Positions 34,327-44,144 are shown, counted from the first letter of the stretch. The stretch: 64,000 nucleotides of DNA from Oscillospiraceae bacterium (GCA_015068645.1 SVKD01000012.1:1-64000); one strand, 5' to 3'. Translations and numbers: made by a program. Notes: generated by a model from the sequence alone, not told the origin.

Positions 34327-34421
34327 TTAATTTATATGGCGTGAGGAGGTTTTTTATTTTCAGTCATCAGCAGATAGGTAACAGCCTTTCAAGCAAAATC
34401 AGTATGAGAAAGGAAAAAATT

Positions 34422-35075
34422 ATGAAACTTTTAAAACAATTTTTTTTAATCATCTTAACCGTTACCCTTTTGGGGAATATTACGGTATCTGCCCAAAAAA
34501 CATCTGAGGAACTTGCAGCAGAAGAATTGGTTTCTCTTTCTGTTTTAAAAGGGAATGAAGACGGCGATTTGATGTTGAATCAAACTGTTACCAGAGCGGA
34601 AATGGCAGTGATTATCTGTCGCCTTCTGGCATTGGAGGATACCGCAATCAAAAATGTTCCCGCTGTATCTTTGTTTTCCGATGTATCAGAAAATCACTGG
34701 GCGGCAGGTTATATTGATATAGTGAAAGCGTATAAAATCGTGAATGGTTATCCTGACGGAACATTTCGTCCTGAAGAGGAAGTTACCTATGCAGAAGTAA
34801 TCAAAATGTTAGTTGCTACCTGTGGATATCTTCCTAAAGCAGAACAGATGGGCGGCTATCCTATGGGCATGATTATGGTAGCTTCACAGAATGGAATCGC
34901 AAAAGGAGTTTCTTTTGCGCAGGACGAACAAGCAACCCGCGGGGAAGTAGCCCTTTTGGTGCAAAATACGCTGGACGTTCCTTTTTTGGTGCAAACGGGG
35001 TTCGGAGCATATGAGGAATACTTGGTGAATCCGGATATGACATTGAGAATTCAGCATTTTAAGATGCAACCGTAG
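34422..35075 (+). CDS. Small secreted SLH-domain protein
   Basis: 217 residues from the ATG at 34422 (AAAGGA upstream); the frame continues further 5' but overlaps the terminator of the RNA gene. A signal peptide spans about 1-24, followed by about three SLH motifs: an N-terminal partial one, then LFSDVSENHWAAGYIDIVKAYKIVNGYPDGTFRPEEEVTYAEVI, and a third starting AQNGIAKG-type with DEQATRGEVALLV. There is no separate functional domain, so it may be a wall-binding or S-layer accessory protein. Its 3' end overlaps the convergent peptidase gene by 17 bases. Confidence 0.82.
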   Translation: MKLLKQFFLIILTVTLLGNITVSAQKTSEELAAEELVSLSVLKGNEDGDLMLNQTVTRAEMAVIICRLLALEDTAIKNVPAVSLFSDVSENHWAAGYIDIVKAYKIVNGYPDGTFRPEEEVTYAEVIKMLVATCGYLPKAEQMGGYPMGMIMVASQNGIAKGVSFAQDEQATRGEVALLVQNTLDVPFLVQTGFGAYEEYLVNPDMTLRIQHFKMQP

Positions 35076-35997
35076 TTTCTACCACCACCGGTGCAGGGGG
35101 ATTGGAAAGTAATTTTGAAATCTGATAGCAGTCAATCCAGATTTGGTTGTTGCCATCCTTTTGTACTTCGTTAAAAATCAGTTGTATTCCAAAATGCAGA
35201 TGAGGCACCTGAATATTGTTCACGTTCTCTTTGAAACTGTAGCCGGTCTGACCAACATAGCCGATGGTTTGACCGGCTTTTACGGTATGCCCTTCTGCTA
35301 AGTCTTTTGCAAAGGGGTGATTTTTTTGCAGGTGGGCGTAATAATAATACCGCATTCCGTCAAAGCTTCGGATGCCGATTCTCCAGCCGCCGTAGCGATT
35401 CCAGCCCATCACTTCTATCACACCGTCTTCCACAGCAGCAACGGGAACCCCTGTGGAGGTGAAAAAATCGTGTCCCTGATGCTTTCGCTGAAAGCCGTAA
35501 CTGCGGCTGTTTCCAAAATCGTCGGAATCGGAATAGTATCCTTTCACGGGATGACGGATTAAAAGTCCGTATTTTAAAACGGGTTTTACAGTTCCGTCTT
35601 CCTGCTTTTGTTCTGCCTCGTATTCACCAACCCAGCCGTTTAAAATGGCACCGTAGGCATTTAAGTAATAAGAGTATTGTTTAAGATTTGTGGGGGTATT
35701 GGTTTTTAAATATTCTGCAGCATTTGTTACATCTTTTTGGGTAACTTGTTTAAAATTGCCGCCGTTTTTGGCTGCAAGATAACTGAGCAACTTAATAAAG
35801 TCTACCCGTTCTTCTTCGTTGCGGCTTTGGATATCCAATTCAATTGCTTGATATAAAAGGGGAGAGGGAATTTGAAATTCCACCCACTTGATATAAGATG
35901 CATCGCTTTGCACGTGCAGTGTTTGAAACCAAAATTCACCCGACAGAATGCATACAAGCGCCATGCAAAACAGTGTCAATGAAAAACGAAGCTTCAC
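35059..35997 (-). CDS. Secreted M23 family (LytM-type) metallopeptidase
   Basis: 312 residues. A signal peptide or anchor spans about 1-22. A helical region of about 120 residues precedes the C-terminal M23 domain, with HQGHDFF (first zinc His and Asp) and PHLHFGI (second zinc His). It should cleave peptidoglycan cross-links outside the membrane. The domain is interrupted by a longer than usual middle segment (NRYGGWRIGIRSFDG). It is separate from the spoIIQ gene and lacks its PT-rich spacer. Convergent with the SLH gene. Confidence 0.85.
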   Translation of the reverse strand: MKLRFSLTLFCMALVCILSGEFWFQTLHVQSDASYIKWVEFQIPSPLLYQAIELDIQSRNEEERVDFIKLLSYLAAKNGGNFKQVTQKDVTNAAEYLKTNTPTNLKQYSYYLNAYGAILNGWVGEYEAEQKQEDGTVKPVLKYGLLIRHPVKGYYSDSDDFGNSRSYGFQRKHQGHDFFTSTGVPVAAVEDGVIEVMGWNRYGGWRIGIRSFDGMRYYYYAHLQKNHPFAKDLAEGHTVKAGQTIGYVGQTGYSFKENVNNIQVPHLHFGIQLIFNEVQKDGNNQIWIDCYQISKLLSNPPAPVVVETTVAS

Positions 35998-36101
35998 GAA
36001 AGCACCTCCTATATATAATAGTATAATATATGAAATGCTATGTACGGAAAGAACATGGTTTTCTTACCGAAAAGAAAAAATTAAAAAAATACAAAAAAAA
36101 C

Positions 36102-36129
36102 TTGACAAATGGAAAAATTGTGTTATAAT
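36102..36129 (+). promoter_or_regulatory. Promoter of the infC operon
   Basis: A perfect TTGACA (36102-36107), 16-bp spacer, and a perfect TATAAT (36124-36129). Confidence 0.8.
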
Positions 36130-36136
36130 AACAAGG

Positions 36137-36256
36137 TAATTGATATAAGAAAGAAGAAGTTTCCGCTTCTCACCTTGGTCGAAAATGTTCGGCAGGTTAT
36201 CGGATGCGCAGGTGTACTGTGTGTTTTGTGAGGGCGGATTTATCCGTCTTTTTTTG
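36137..36256 (+). promoter_or_regulatory. L20-type leader with intrinsic terminator ahead of infC
   Basis: About 120 bases between the promoter and infC. It contains the L20-leader-like AAGTTTCCGCTTCTCACC segment near its 5' end, further pairable elements and a terminator hairpin GGCGGAT/ATCCGTC with T-run at 36233-36256. In Firmicutes, free L20 binds such a leader and favours termination, limiting infC-rpmI-rplT expression. Confidence 0.75.
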
Positions 36257-36301
36257 TGTCAAAAACAAAAACGAAAAAACAAAAGATAGGGGTGCTTTTC
36301 C

Positions 36302-36811
36302 ATTAGCGTGAAAGAATTACCAATCAATGAGGAAATCCGCGAAAAAGAAGTCAGAGTTATTGGTGCACAGGGCGATCAGTTGGGCGTATTACCCATTAAG
36401 GATGCCATGGAAGCAGCAATCAAAGCAAACTTGGATTTGGTTATGATTTCTCCCAAGGCAGTTCCGCCGGTTTGCAAAATCATGGATTACGGTAAATACC
36501 GTTTCGAACAGGCGAAGAAAGAAAAAGAAATCAAAAAGAATCAGAAGATTGTTACCGTGAAGGAAGTTCGTCTTTCCGTGAACATTGATACCCACGATTT
36601 CAACACCAAATTAAATCAGGCAATCAAATTCTTAAAAGCCGGAGATAAGGTGAAAGTATCAGTTCGGTTCCGTGGCCGTGAAATGGCACATACCAACTTA
36701 GGTGCAGATACCTTAAGAAGATTCGGTGAAGCGATTACTGAGGTTGGCACAGTTGATAAACCCGCAAAAATGGAAGGCAGAAGCATGGTTATGTTTTTAG
36801 GCCCCAAATAA
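36302..36811 (+). CDS. infC: Translation initiation factor IF-3 (AUU start)
   Basis: 169 residues when begun at the ATT at 36302. AGGGGTG lies seven bases upstream of this ATT, whereas the in-frame GTG at 36308 would be 13 bases away. The AUU start of infC is a classic device by which IF-3, which rejects non-standard starts, limits its own synthesis. The N-terminal domain ([26 protein letters not shown]) and C-terminal 30S-binding domain ([14 protein letters not shown]) are complete. First gene of infC-rpmI-rplT. Confidence 0.95.
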   Translation: MSVKELPINEEIREKEVRVIGAQGDQLGVLPIKDAMEAAIKANLDLVMISPKAVPPVCKIMDYGKYRFEQAKKEKEIKKNQKIVTVKEVRLSVNIDTHDFNTKLNQAIKFLKAGDKVKVSVRFRGREMAHTNLGADTLRRFGEAITEVGTVDKPAKMEGRSMVMFLGPK

Positions 36812-36859
36812 GCCGTAATTTAGGTTTAGATTTTATATAATAAGAGAGGAGTAATTATC

Positions 36860-37057
36860 ATGCCTAAAATTAAGACACACAGAGGTGCCGCTAAAAGATT
36901 TTCTTTGACCAAAGGTGGCAAAGTGAAAAGAGCGAAAGCCGGCAGAAGACACATTTTAAACAAAAAATCCACTAAGAGAAAAAGACACTTAAGAATGGGC
37001 GGCTATGCTTGTGAAGCAAATGCAGCAGTAATCAAAAAACTGATTCCTTACAAATAA
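36860..37057 (+). CDS. rpmI: 50S ribosomal protein L35
   Basis: 65 residues, highly basic, begins [24 protein letters not shown] and contains [15 protein letters not shown], the family hallmark. GAGAGGAG precedes the ATG. Second gene of the L20-controlled operon. Confidence 0.97.
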   Translation: MPKIKTHRGAAKRFSLTKGGKVKRAKAGRRHILNKKSTKRKRHLRMGGYACEANAAVIKKLIPYK

Positions 37058-37119
37058 GTTTTTTTGGAATCGTTTTTTCTAAGATTTGAAATTATAGAAG
37101 TTGGAGGATACTAAGAACT

Positions 37120-37473
37120 ATGGCAAGAATCAAAGGTGCTGTTGTCACCAGAAGAAGACATAAAAAAATCTTAAAATTAGCAAAAGGCTACAGAGGCGCA
37201 AAAAGCAGACTGTTCAGAACTGCAAATGAAGCAGTTATGAAATCTCTGGTTTATGCATACATCGGCAGAAAACAGAAAAAGAGAGAATTCAGACAGTTGT
37301 GGATTGCAAGAATCAACGCTGCTGCAAGAATGAATGGTATCAGCTATTCCAGACTGATGAACGGTCTGAAAAAAGCAAACATCGAAATCAACAGAAAGAT
37401 GTTATCCGAAATTGCAATTGCAGATCCCGCAGGCTTCACCGCTTTAGTAGAAAAAGCAAAAGCTGCTCTGTAA
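37120..37473 (+). CDS. rplT: 50S ribosomal protein L20
   Basis: 117 residues, complete. The basic N-terminal extension ([32 protein letters not shown]) organises 23S rRNA early in assembly, and the C-terminal domain ([20 protein letters not shown]) is the part that would bind the mRNA leader in autoregulation. Last gene of its operon; a strong terminator follows, so the S10 operon is a separate transcript. Confidence 0.97.
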   Translation: MARIKGAVVTRRRHKKILKLAKGYRGAKSRLFRTANEAVMKSLVYAYIGRKQKKREFRQLWIARINAAARMNGISYSRLMNGLKKANIEINRKMLSEIAIADPAGFTALVEKAKAAL

Positions 37474-37483
37474 GATTGAGTTT

Positions 37484-37512
37484 AAAAAGCGACCGGCTTC
37501 CGGTCGCTTTTT
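37484..37512 (+). terminator. Intrinsic terminator after rplT
   Basis: AAAAAGCGACCGG/CCGGTCGCTTTTT with a 3-4-base TTC-type loop. Confidence 0.92.
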
Positions 37513-37628
37513 GTATGTTTGTTCATTCGCCAAAGAGACAAATATTATTTGGAAAATATACCAAAAAAGGCGTAAAATGGCAGGTTTGAAAAAATTTGAA
37601 AAAAATTTAAAAAAATTTCAAAAAACAC

Positions 37629-37657
37629 TTGCAATTTGACAAACTATCTGCTATAAT
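37629..37657 (+). promoter_or_regulatory. Promoter of the S10 ribosomal superoperon
   Basis: TTGCAA (37629-37634), 17-bp spacer, TATAAT (37652-37657). It opens a leader of roughly 300 bases before rpsJ. Confidence 0.7.
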
Positions 37658-37663
37658 ATCAAA

Positions 37664-37969
37664 GGTTATGTTATGCGATGAAGTGGAAGGTGGCTTCAAA
37701 ACGGTATAAACCGGCTGTTTTGAAGGGAATTTCCACGGAGTATGTTTGGTTTGAAACCAGGCGGCTAAAAAACGGTAATTCATGATAACGACTTGGTGTA
37801 CTTACATCATTACCTTTTGATGCCCGAAAATTTTTATGAGCGCTATAAAAATCTTCGGGATATTTTATGGAATAGGTGTGAAACACGAGGGTGAGTGTTA
37901 GAAAAATGAACCGTGCAGCCGAAACAGAACACCGAAAAAATTTTGAATTATTTAGGAGGAAACACGGTT
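37664..37969 (+). promoter_or_regulatory. Long structured leader of the S10 operon
   Basis: No gene lies in this ~300-base stretch. Stable hairpins are seen: GTGGAA/TTCCAC (37683-37736) enclosing CTTCAAAAC/GTTTTGAAG (37694-37702 with 37717-37725); TGGTTT/AAACCA (37747-37759); GGTA-ATGAT/ATCAT-TACC (37774-37814); and CCCGAA...TTCGGG (37823-37859) with an AT-rich inner stem. Such a leader is where an r-protein (L4 in E. coli) would act. No terminator T-run follows the hairpins, so control by translation or antitermination is open. Confidence 0.6.
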
Positions 37970-38284
37970 ATGGCAGCAATGAAAGAAAAAATCAGAATCA
38001 GATTGAAAGCGTATGATCACGTTATTTTAGATCAGTCCGCTGAAAAAGTAGTGGAAACCGCGAAAAGAACTGGCGCAGGAGTATCCGGCCCCATTCCGCT
38101 TCCCACCAAAAAAGAAATCGTTACTATCTTAAGAGCAGTACACAAGTACAAAGACTCCAGAGAACAGTTCGAAATGAGAACTCATAAGAGAATGATCGAT
38201 ATCTTAAACCCCACCGCGAAAACTGTTGATGCTCTGATGAAATTAGACCTGCCCGCAGGCGTTGAATTCGACATCAAACTGTAA
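37970..38284 (+). CDS. rpsJ: 30S ribosomal protein S10
   Basis: 104 residues from the ATG at 37970, with AGGAGG eleven bases upstream. The sequence [32 protein letters not shown] and the later [20 protein letters not shown] are diagnostic. S10 sits in the 30S head and also serves as NusE in antitermination. First gene of the S10-spc-alpha series. Confidence 0.97.
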   Translation: MAAMKEKIRIRLKAYDHVILDQSAEKVVETAKRTGAGVSGPIPLPTKKEIVTILRAVHKYKDSREQFEMRTHKRMIDILNPTAKTVDALMKLDLPAGVEFDIKL

Positions 38285-38451
38285 TCGACTATTATTATAC
38301 CATATATATAATAGTATGCGAGTTTTCTCTTACCTGTGTCAAAGAGAATTCGCATGGGCAAAAAAAACGCCCACCTGATACCTCAAAAACTTCTGAGGTA
38401 CCAAGGTCATGTTGGGCAACCCCCAACCAATAACCATAGGAGGAAAACATT
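38285..38451 (+). promoter_or_regulatory. Structured spacer between rpsJ and rplC
   Basis: 167 bases with three hairpins: ACTATTATTATA/TATATAATAGT (38288-38315), GCGA-TTTTCTCTT/AAGAGAA-TCGC (38318-38353) and GGGC-GCCC (38356-38372). It is longer and more folded than other spacers in the operon and may control rplC translation or RNA processing. Confidence 0.45.
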
Positions 38452-39090
38452 ATGGAAAAAGCAATTCTGGGTAAAAAAGTCGGCATGACTCAGCTTTTCT
38501 CCGAAACCGGCAAATTTGTTCCGGTTACCGTGATTGAAGCAGGTCCCTGTGTCGTTACCCAAAAGAAAACCGTAGAAATCGACGGTTACAACTCAATTCA
38601 GGTTGGTTTTGTGGAAACCAAAGAAAAAAAATCTAACAAACCGTTAATGGGCCACTTCAAAAAAGCTGGTACCGCAATCATGAAATTCTTAAGAGAATTC
38701 AGATTGGATGACACCGCTTCTTACAATGTGGGCGATGAAATCAAAGCAGGCGTTTTCGCAGAAGGCGACAGCGTTGATGTAACCGGTATCTCTAAAGGTA
38801 AAGGTTACCAGGGCACCATCAAAAGACATGGTCAGTCCAGAATCCCCATGAGCCACGGTGCTGGTCCTGTGCATAGAAGCGCAGGTTCTATGGGAGCTTG
38901 TTCTTCCCCGTCTCGTGTATTCAAAGGCAAAAAACTTCCCGGTCACATGGGTAATGTTCAGGTAACTGTTCAGAACTTAGAAATCGTGAAAGTTATGGAA
39001 GACAAAAACCTGATCCTTGTTAAAGGTGCAATTCCCGGTCCCAAAGGCGGATTGGTTACCGTTAAGAGCTCTGTGAAAGCTTCCAAGTAA
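38452..39090 (+). CDS. rplC: 50S ribosomal protein L3
   Basis: 212 residues beginning [16 protein letters not shown], with the [33 protein letters not shown] loop that reaches the peptidyl transferase centre and carries the usual methylatable-Gln region. One of the first proteins to bind 23S rRNA. AGGAGG precedes the ATG. Confidence 0.97.
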   Translation: MEKAILGKKVGMTQLFSETGKFVPVTVIEAGPCVVTQKKTVEIDGYNSIQVGFVETKEKKSNKPLMGHFKKAGTAIMKFLREFRLDDTASYNVGDEIKAGVFAEGDSVDVTGISKGKGYQGTIKRHGQSRIPMSHGAGPVHRSAGSMGACSSPSRVFKGKKLPGHMGNVQVTVQNLEIVKVMEDKNLILVKGAIPGPKGGLVTVKSSVKASK

Positions 39091-39177
39091 TCACAGAAGT
39101 TGATATAGAAACTGCTTTTCACCCCGTAGGGTGACAAAACAATGATAATCAGCCTTTGGCTGGAAGGAGGAAATACG

Positions 39178-39801
39178 ATGCCTAAAGTAGCATTATATAA
39201 TATTGAAGGCAAAGAAGTCGGCGAAATCGAATTAAAAGATGAGATTTTTGCTGTTGAAATCAGCAGTGCCGCTCTTCATATGACTGTGAAAAACTACCTG
39301 GCAAATCAGAGACAGGGTACTCAGTCTACCAAAACCCGTACCGAAGTAAGCGGTGGCGGCGCAAAACCGTGGAAACAGAAAGGAACCGGTCGTGCAAGAC
39401 AGGGCTCCATCCGTGCTCCCCAGTGGAAAGGTGGCGGCGTGGCTTTAGGTCCCAAACCGAGAGATTACAGCTACACCTTAAACAAAAAAACCAGAAGACT
39501 GGCATTAAAATCCGCTTTATCTGCAAAAGTTGCAGAAAACAACATTGTTGTTGTGGATAAGCTGGCTATGGACGAAATCAAAACCAAATCTTTTGTTAAG
39601 ATTTTAGAAAACTTAAAAGTTGATACCAAAGCATTTGTGGTTACCGGTGCAAAAGAAGCTAACTTAATCGCTTCCGCAAACAACGTACCCGGCGTAAAAA
39701 CTGCAGTGGTTGATACCATCAACACCTACGATGTTTTAAATCACACCAAATTAGTGATTGAAGCATCTGCGGTTACCAAATTAGAGGAGGTGTACTGCTA
39801 A
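39178..39801 (+). CDS. rplD: 50S ribosomal protein L4
   Basis: 207 residues from the ATG at 39178 (AAGGAGG upstream); the open frame extends further 5' but without a ribosome site. The exit-tunnel loop [25 protein letters not shown] is intact. L4 often represses its own S10 operon, making it the first candidate to act on the leader at 37664-37969. It overlaps closely with rplW (TAAGATG). Confidence 0.96.
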   Translation: MPKVALYNIEGKEVGEIELKDEIFAVEISSAALHMTVKNYLANQRQGTQSTKTRTEVSGGGAKPWKQKGTGRARQGSIRAPQWKGGGVALGPKPRDYSYTLNKKTRRLALKSALSAKVAENNIVVVDKLAMDEIKTKSFVKILENLKVDTKAFVVTGAKEANLIASANNVPGVKTAVVDTINTYDVLNHTKLVIEASAVTKLEEVYC

Positions 39802-39802
39802 G

Positions 39803-40090
39803 ATGAACGCATACGATATCATTATTGCTCCGATCATTTCGGAAAAATCCATGGGCATGCTGGCTGATCAGAAGTACACTTTCAAAGTGAACGCAAATGC
39901 CAACAAAATCGAAATCAAAAAAGCCGTTGAAGAAATCTTTAAAGTTGAAGTAGACAAAGTTACAACCTTAAACGTAATCGGCAAAAACAAAAGAGTCGGC
40001 GTACACGCAGGCAAAAAATCCGACTGGAAGAAAGCGATTGTAAAATTAAAAGGAACCAAAACAATCGAATTCTTTGAAAGTTTAAGATAA
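39803..40090 (+). CDS. rplW: 50S ribosomal protein L23
   Basis: 95 residues, begins MNAYDIIIAPIISEKSM, with VEEIFKVEVDKVTTLNVIGK. L23 lies at the tunnel exit and docks SRP and trigger factor. Its ATG lies one base after the rplD stop, and the ribosome site GAGGAGG lies inside rplD. Confidence 0.96.
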   Translation: MNAYDIIIAPIISEKSMGMLADQKYTFKVNANANKIEIKKAVEEIFKVEVDKVTTLNVIGKNKRVGVHAGKKSDWKKAIVKLKGTKTIEFFESLR

Positions 40091-40104
40091 GGAGATGATT
40101 GATA

Positions 40105-40938
40105 ATGGCAGTAAAAACTTATAAACCGACTACACCGTCAAGAAGATATATGACCGCACCTGACTTCTCCGTGTTGTCTGATGTAAAACCTGAAAAATCT
40201 CTTCTTGTTAAACTGAAAAAACACGCCGGCAGAAACTCCTACGGTAGAATCACCGTAAGACACAGAGGCGGCGGAAACAAATCTAAATACAGAATTATCG
40301 ACTTCAAACGTGACAAAATGGATATGCCCGCAACTGTTCTGACCTTAGAATACGATCCGAACAGAACCGCATATATCGCATTAGTTCAGTATGAAGATGG
40401 TGAAAAGAGATACATCCTGGCTCCCAACGAATTAAAAGTTGGCCATAAAGTTATCTCCTCTGCAACCGCAGATATCAAACCCGGTAACACTTTACCGTTA
40501 GCAAACATTCCCGTTGGTACCATCATCCACAACGTGGAAATCACCAAAAACAGAGGCGGTCAGTTAGTTCGTTCTGCAGGTAATGCAGCACAGCTGATGG
40601 CTAAAGAAGGTGACTATGCTCAGGTAAGACTTCCCTCCGGCGAAGTTAGAAAAGTGCTGATCGACTGTAAAGCAACCATCGGTCAGGTAAGTAACTTAGA
40701 GCATGAAAACGTTACCATCGGTAAAGCAGGTAGAAAAAGACATATGGGTATCAAACCTACCGTTCGTGGTGTTGTTATGAATCCCTGTGACCATCCCCAT
40801 GGTGGTGGTGAAGGTAAATCACCCATCGGTCGTCCGGCTCCTGTTACTCCCTGGGGTAAACCGGCTCTGGGCTTAAAAACCAGAAAGAAAAAGAAAATCA
40901 CTAACCGCCTGATCGTGAAGACCAGAAACGGTAAATAA
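40105..40938 (+). CDS. rplB: 50S ribosomal protein L2
   Basis: 277 residues from the ATG at 40105, behind GGAGATG. Highly conserved C-terminal segment [17 protein letters not shown], containing the His near the peptidyl transferase centre, and central [22 protein letters not shown]. Needed for subunit association and peptide-bond formation. Confidence 0.97.
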   Translation: MAVKTYKPTTPSRRYMTAPDFSVLSDVKPEKSLLVKLKKHAGRNSYGRITVRHRGGGNKSKYRIIDFKRDKMDMPATVLTLEYDPNRTAYIALVQYEDGEKRYILAPNELKVGHKVISSATADIKPGNTLPLANIPVGTIIHNVEITKNRGGQLVRSAGNAAQLMAKEGDYAQVRLPSGEVRKVLIDCKATIGQVSNLEHENVTIGKAGRKRHMGIKPTVRGVVMNPCDHPHGGGEGKSPIGRPAPVTPWGKPALGLKTRKKKKITNRLIVKTRNGK

Positions 40939-41028
40939 TCATCGACATACACCGTGATCCGATTTTCGGATGCGGTACCCCGATAAAACGCACAACTTGT
41001 GCGAAAAAATCTACAAGGAGGCAAAAAT

Positions 41029-41301
41029 ATGAGCCGTTCAATCAAAAAAGGGCCTTTCGTGGACCCCAAACTTTTGAAGAGAATTGAAGAAATGAATGAC
41101 AAAGGCGAAAAAAGAGTGTTAAAGTCTTGGTCCAGATCTTCTACTATTTTCCCTCAGTTCGTTGGACACACCGTTGCAGTATATGACGGAAGAAAACACG
41201 TTCCCGTATATGTAACCGAAGATATGGTTGGTCACAAACTGGGCGAATTTGCTCCTACCAGAACCTACAAAGGTCACGCAGGTGCAAAAACTTCAAAATA
41301 A
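41029..41301 (+). CDS. rpsS: 30S ribosomal protein S19
   Basis: 90 residues from the ATG at 41029 (GGAGG seven bases upstream); the upstream in-frame ATG is spacer. Begins [16 protein letters not shown] and ends with [14 protein letters not shown], the usual S19 pattern. Located in the 30S head with S13. Confidence 0.96.
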   Translation: MSRSIKKGPFVDPKLLKRIEEMNDKGEKRVLKSWSRSSTIFPQFVGHTVAVYDGRKHVPVYVTEDMVGHKLGEFAPTRTYKGHAGAKTSK

Positions 41302-41379
41302 TCCGGGTAATACCAAAAGAACCCGACACATAAGTTTAAATTTTAGAACCACCTAAAGGGTGAAAGAGGAGGAATAAAA

Positions 41380-41715
41380 ATGGAGGCAAGAGCAACTCTC
41401 CGTTATGCTAGAATATCTCCCCGCAAGGTAAAGATAGTTATTGATTTAATCAGAAATAAACCCGTTGGTCAGGCTTTGGCTATTTTAAGACATACTCCCA
41501 AAGCTGCATCCCCCCTGGTTGAAAAACTGTTATTATCAGCTATCGCTAATGCGGAAAACAATCATAATATGGCAAAAGATGACCTGTACGTTTCCGAATG
41601 TTTCGCAAACGCAGGCCCGATTCTGAAAAGAATTCAGCCCAGAGCACAGGGTAGAGCATTCAGAATTGCAAAAAGAACCAGCCATATTACCGTGGTTGTA
41701 AAAGAAAAAGAATAG
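41380..41715 (+). CDS. rplV: 50S ribosomal protein L22
   Basis: 111 residues. The N-terminal [21 protein letters not shown] and the tunnel loop [19 protein letters not shown] are intact; this loop is where macrolide-resistance changes occur in other bacteria, and nothing unusual is seen. It ends 12 bases before rpsC. Confidence 0.96.
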   Translation: MEARATLRYARISPRKVKIVIDLIRNKPVGQALAILRHTPKAASPLVEKLLLSAIANAENNHNMAKDDLYVSECFANAGPILKRIQPRAQGRAFRIAKRTSHITVVVKEKE

Positions 41716-41727
41716 GAGGTATGAGTA

Positions 41728-42405
41728 ATGGGTCAGAAAGTTAACCCGCATGGTTTAAGAGTCGGCGTTATTAAAGATTGGGACTCTAAATGGTACGCTC
41801 CGGATCACAAATTCGGCGATACTTTAGTAGAAGACCACAAAATCAGAGTATTCTTAAAGAAATCTCTGTTCCAGGCCGGCATTTCCAAAATTGAAATTGC
41901 AAGAAAAGCAAATAAAATCTTTATTAAAGTGTTCACTGCAAAACCCGGTATGTTAATCGGTAAAGGCGGTGCAGAATTAGAAAAAATCAGAGCTTCTGTT
42001 GTGAAATTACTGGGCGGTAACGCAAACGTTAACGTAAACATCGTTGAAGTAAAACCCGCAGAAATGGATGCAACTTTAGTAGCTGAAAACATCGCAGCTC
42101 AGCTGGAAAAACGTATTTCCTTCAGAAGAGCGATGAAACAGTCCATGCAGAGAACTATGAAGTTCGGTGCAAAAGGTATTAAAACTTCCGTTTCCGGCCG
42201 TGTTGGCGGAGCTGAAATTGCAAGAACTGAGCATTATCACGAAGGAACCATTCCGCTGCAGACCTTAAGAGCAGATATCGATTACGGTTTTGCAGAAGCG
42301 AATACCACCTACGGTAAGTTAGGCGTTAAAGTTTGGATTTACAAAGGTGAAATTCTTCCTGAAAGCAAAAATGCGAAAAAAAATACTCAAGAGGGAGGAA
42401 AATAA
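41728..42405 (+). CDS. rpsC: 30S ribosomal protein S3
   Basis: 225 residues. The N-terminal [23 protein letters not shown] is diagnostic. A KH domain with [15 protein letters not shown] lies at about 70-85, and the C-terminal domain contains [17 protein letters not shown]. It forms part of the mRNA entry site with helicase activity. Confidence 0.97.
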   Translation: MGQKVNPHGLRVGVIKDWDSKWYAPDHKFGDTLVEDHKIRVFLKKSLFQAGISKIEIARKANKIFIKVFTAKPGMLIGKGGAELEKIRASVVKLLGGNANVNVNIVEVKPAEMDATLVAENIAAQLEKRISFRRAMKQSMQRTMKFGAKGIKTSVSGRVGGAEIARTEHYHEGTIPLQTLRADIDYGFAEANTTYGKLGVKVWIYKGEILPESKNAKKNTQEGGK

Positions 42406-42408
42406 GCT

Positions 42409-42846
42409 ATGTTAATGCCTAAAAGAGTAAAAAGAAGAAAACAATTCAGAGGCAGAATGACCGGTAAAGCTTTAAGAGGTAACAAAGTAACTTACGGCGA
42501 TTACGGTATTCAGGCTACCGAACCCGGTTGGATCACCGGTAACCAGATCGAAGCTGCCCGTATTGCGATCAACCGTTACATCAAAAGAGGCGGTAAAGTT
42601 TGGATCAAAATTTTCCCCGATAAACCGGTAACCGAAAAACCTGCTGAAACTCGTATGGGTAGCGGTAAAGGTTCTCCCGAATACTGGGTAGCAGTTGTAA
42701 AACCGGGCAGAGTATTATTCGAGCTTTCCGGCGTTGATGAAGTAACTGCCAGAGAAGCTATGAGATTAGCGCAGCACAAACTGTCCGTTAAGACCAAGTT
42801 TGTTCTCCGTGAAAAAGAAGTGGAGGTAGAAAGCGATGAAGATTAA
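42409..42846 (+). CDS. rplP: 50S ribosomal protein L16
   Basis: 145 residues. Starts [17 protein letters not shown] and has [22 protein letters not shown], the conserved region near the A-site tRNA. It overlaps rpmC by 11 bases, so translation is probably coupled. Confidence 0.97.
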   Translation: MLMPKRVKRRKQFRGRMTGKALRGNKVTYGDYGIQATEPGWITGNQIEAARIAINRYIKRGGKVWIKIFPDKPVTEKPAETRMGSGKGSPEYWVAVVKPGRVLFELSGVDEVTAREAMRLAQHKLSVKTKFVLREKEVEVESDED

Positions 42847-43036
42847 GAATATTAGAGATTTAGCGGATAAGGAGCTTAATCAGAAACTCGCTGAGCTGAA
42901 AATTGAGCTTTTTAACTTAAGATTTCAACATGCCACCAACCAGCTTGATAACCCCATGAGAATGAAAGAAGTTAAAAAAACTATCGCGAAAATCAAGACT
43001 GTATTAAAAGAAAGAGAACTGGGAATTAACCAATAA
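42836..43036 (+). CDS. rpmC: 50S ribosomal protein L29
   Basis: 66 residues, a two-helix hairpin: [43 protein letters not shown]. It sits at the tunnel exit next to L23. The ribosome site (GGAGG) lies inside rplP. Confidence 0.96.
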   Translation: MKIKNIRDLADKELNQKLAELKIELFNLRFQHATNQLDNPMRMKEVKKTIAKIKTVLKERELGINQ

Positions 43037-43103
43037 TTTTCCCGTGAGGTTTAGAATCGCTTTTCCCGTTTTTGGCGAAAGGCGGAAATGGAGGAACTAA
43101 ATC

Positions 43104-43361
43104 ATGTCCGAAAGAGGCTTTAGAAAAGTTAGAATCGGCGAAGTTGTAAGCAACAAAATGGATAAAACCATCGTTGTTAAGATTGAAGATTCTGTAAAGC
43201 ATCCGATTTACAAAAAAATCATCAAAAGAACCATTAAGTTCAAAGCACATGATGAAAACAACGAATGTAACATCGGCGACAGAGTTGAAATCATGGAAAC
43301 CAGACCTTTGTCTAAAGACAAAAGATGGAGACTTACAAAAATCGTTGAAAAAGCAAAATAA
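43104..43361 (+). CDS. rpsQ: 30S ribosomal protein S17
   Basis: 85 residues, an OB-fold rRNA-binding protein. [38 protein letters not shown] and [20 protein letters not shown] are characteristic. GGAGG precedes the ATG. Confidence 0.96.
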   Translation: MSERGFRKVRIGEVVSNKMDKTIVVKIEDSVKHPIYKKIIKRTIKFKAHDENNECNIGDRVEIMETRPLSKDKRWRLTKIVEKAK

Positions 43362-43434
43362 GAATGTTTCTGCGGTAGTAATACCGTTAATAAAAACGCT
43401 TGCGACTTATGTCAGTAAGCAGAGGAGGATTACA

Positions 43435-43803
43435 ATGATTCAGCAAGAAAGCAGAATGAAAGTAGCTGATAATACCGGTGCAAAAGAACTGCTGACCATC
43501 AGAGTTCTCGGCGGATCTAAAAAAAGATACGCAAACATCGGTGACGTGGTTGTAGCTACTGTCAAAAAAGCAACACCCGGCGGAGTTGTAAAAAAAGGTG
43601 ATGTTGTAAAAGCTGTTATCGTTAGAAGTGTGAAAGGTGTTCGCCGTCAGGATGGAACCTACATCAGATTTGACGAAAACGCAGCTGTAATTATTAAAGA
43701 TGACAAAAATCCGAGAGGTACTCGTATTTTTGGCCCTGTTGCAAGAGAGCTTCGTGACAAGGAATATTCCAAAATTTTATCCTTGGCTCCTGAAGTATTG
43801 TAA
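43435..43803 (+). CDS. rplN: 50S ribosomal protein L14
   Basis: 122 residues from the ATG at 43435, behind GAGGAGG; the longer open frame upstream only overlaps rpsQ. Begins [27 protein letters not shown] and contains the family signature around [17 protein letters not shown]. It contacts L19 and the 30S subunit. Confidence 0.97.
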   Translation: MIQQESRMKVADNTGAKELLTIRVLGGSKKRYANIGDVVVATVKKATPGGVVKKGDVVKAVIVRSVKGVRRQDGTYIRFDENAAVIIKDDKNPRGTRIFGPVARELRDKEYSKILSLAPEVL

Positions 43804-43817
43804 GGGAGGTAACGAAA

Positions 43818-44144
43818 ATGTACAAAAAAGTGAATGTAAGAAAAGATGACCGTGTAATGGTTATTTCCGGTAAAGACAAAGGCAAAAAAGGTAAAGTTCT
43901 GGTAGTATCCCCCAAAGAAGGTAAAGTTATCGTAGAAGGTGTTAACGTTGCTACCAAACACACCAAACCTAAAGCTCAGGGTCAGACCGGTGGTATTGTA
44001 AAACAGGAATGTCCGATTTATGCTTCCAAAGTAATGCTCGTTTGCCCCAAATGCGGTAAAGCGGTAAGAACCGGTAAGAAAATCCTGGACAATGGCAAAA
44101 AAGTAAGATATTGCAAAAAATGCAATGAAACTTTAGGCGAATAA
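43818..44144 (+). CDS. rplX: 50S ribosomal protein L24 with zinc-ribbon tail
   Basis: 108 residues. The N-terminal KOW motif is RVMVISGKDKGKKGKVLVVSP. The C-terminal part carries two CxxC pairs (VCPKCGKAV and YCKKCNETL), a zinc ribbon found in many Gram-positive L24 proteins. L24 initiates 50S assembly. Confidence 0.96.
   Translation: MYKKVNVRKDDRVMVISGKDKGKKGKVLVVSPKEGKVIVEGVNVATKHTKPKAQGQTGGIVKQECPIYASKVMLVCPKCGKAVRTGKKILDNGKKVRYCKKCNETLGE

Noticed and set aside
43249-43434. Extended rplN start
   Set aside because: The extension overlaps rpsQ; L14 normally begins MIQQES at 43435 behind a strong ribosome site.
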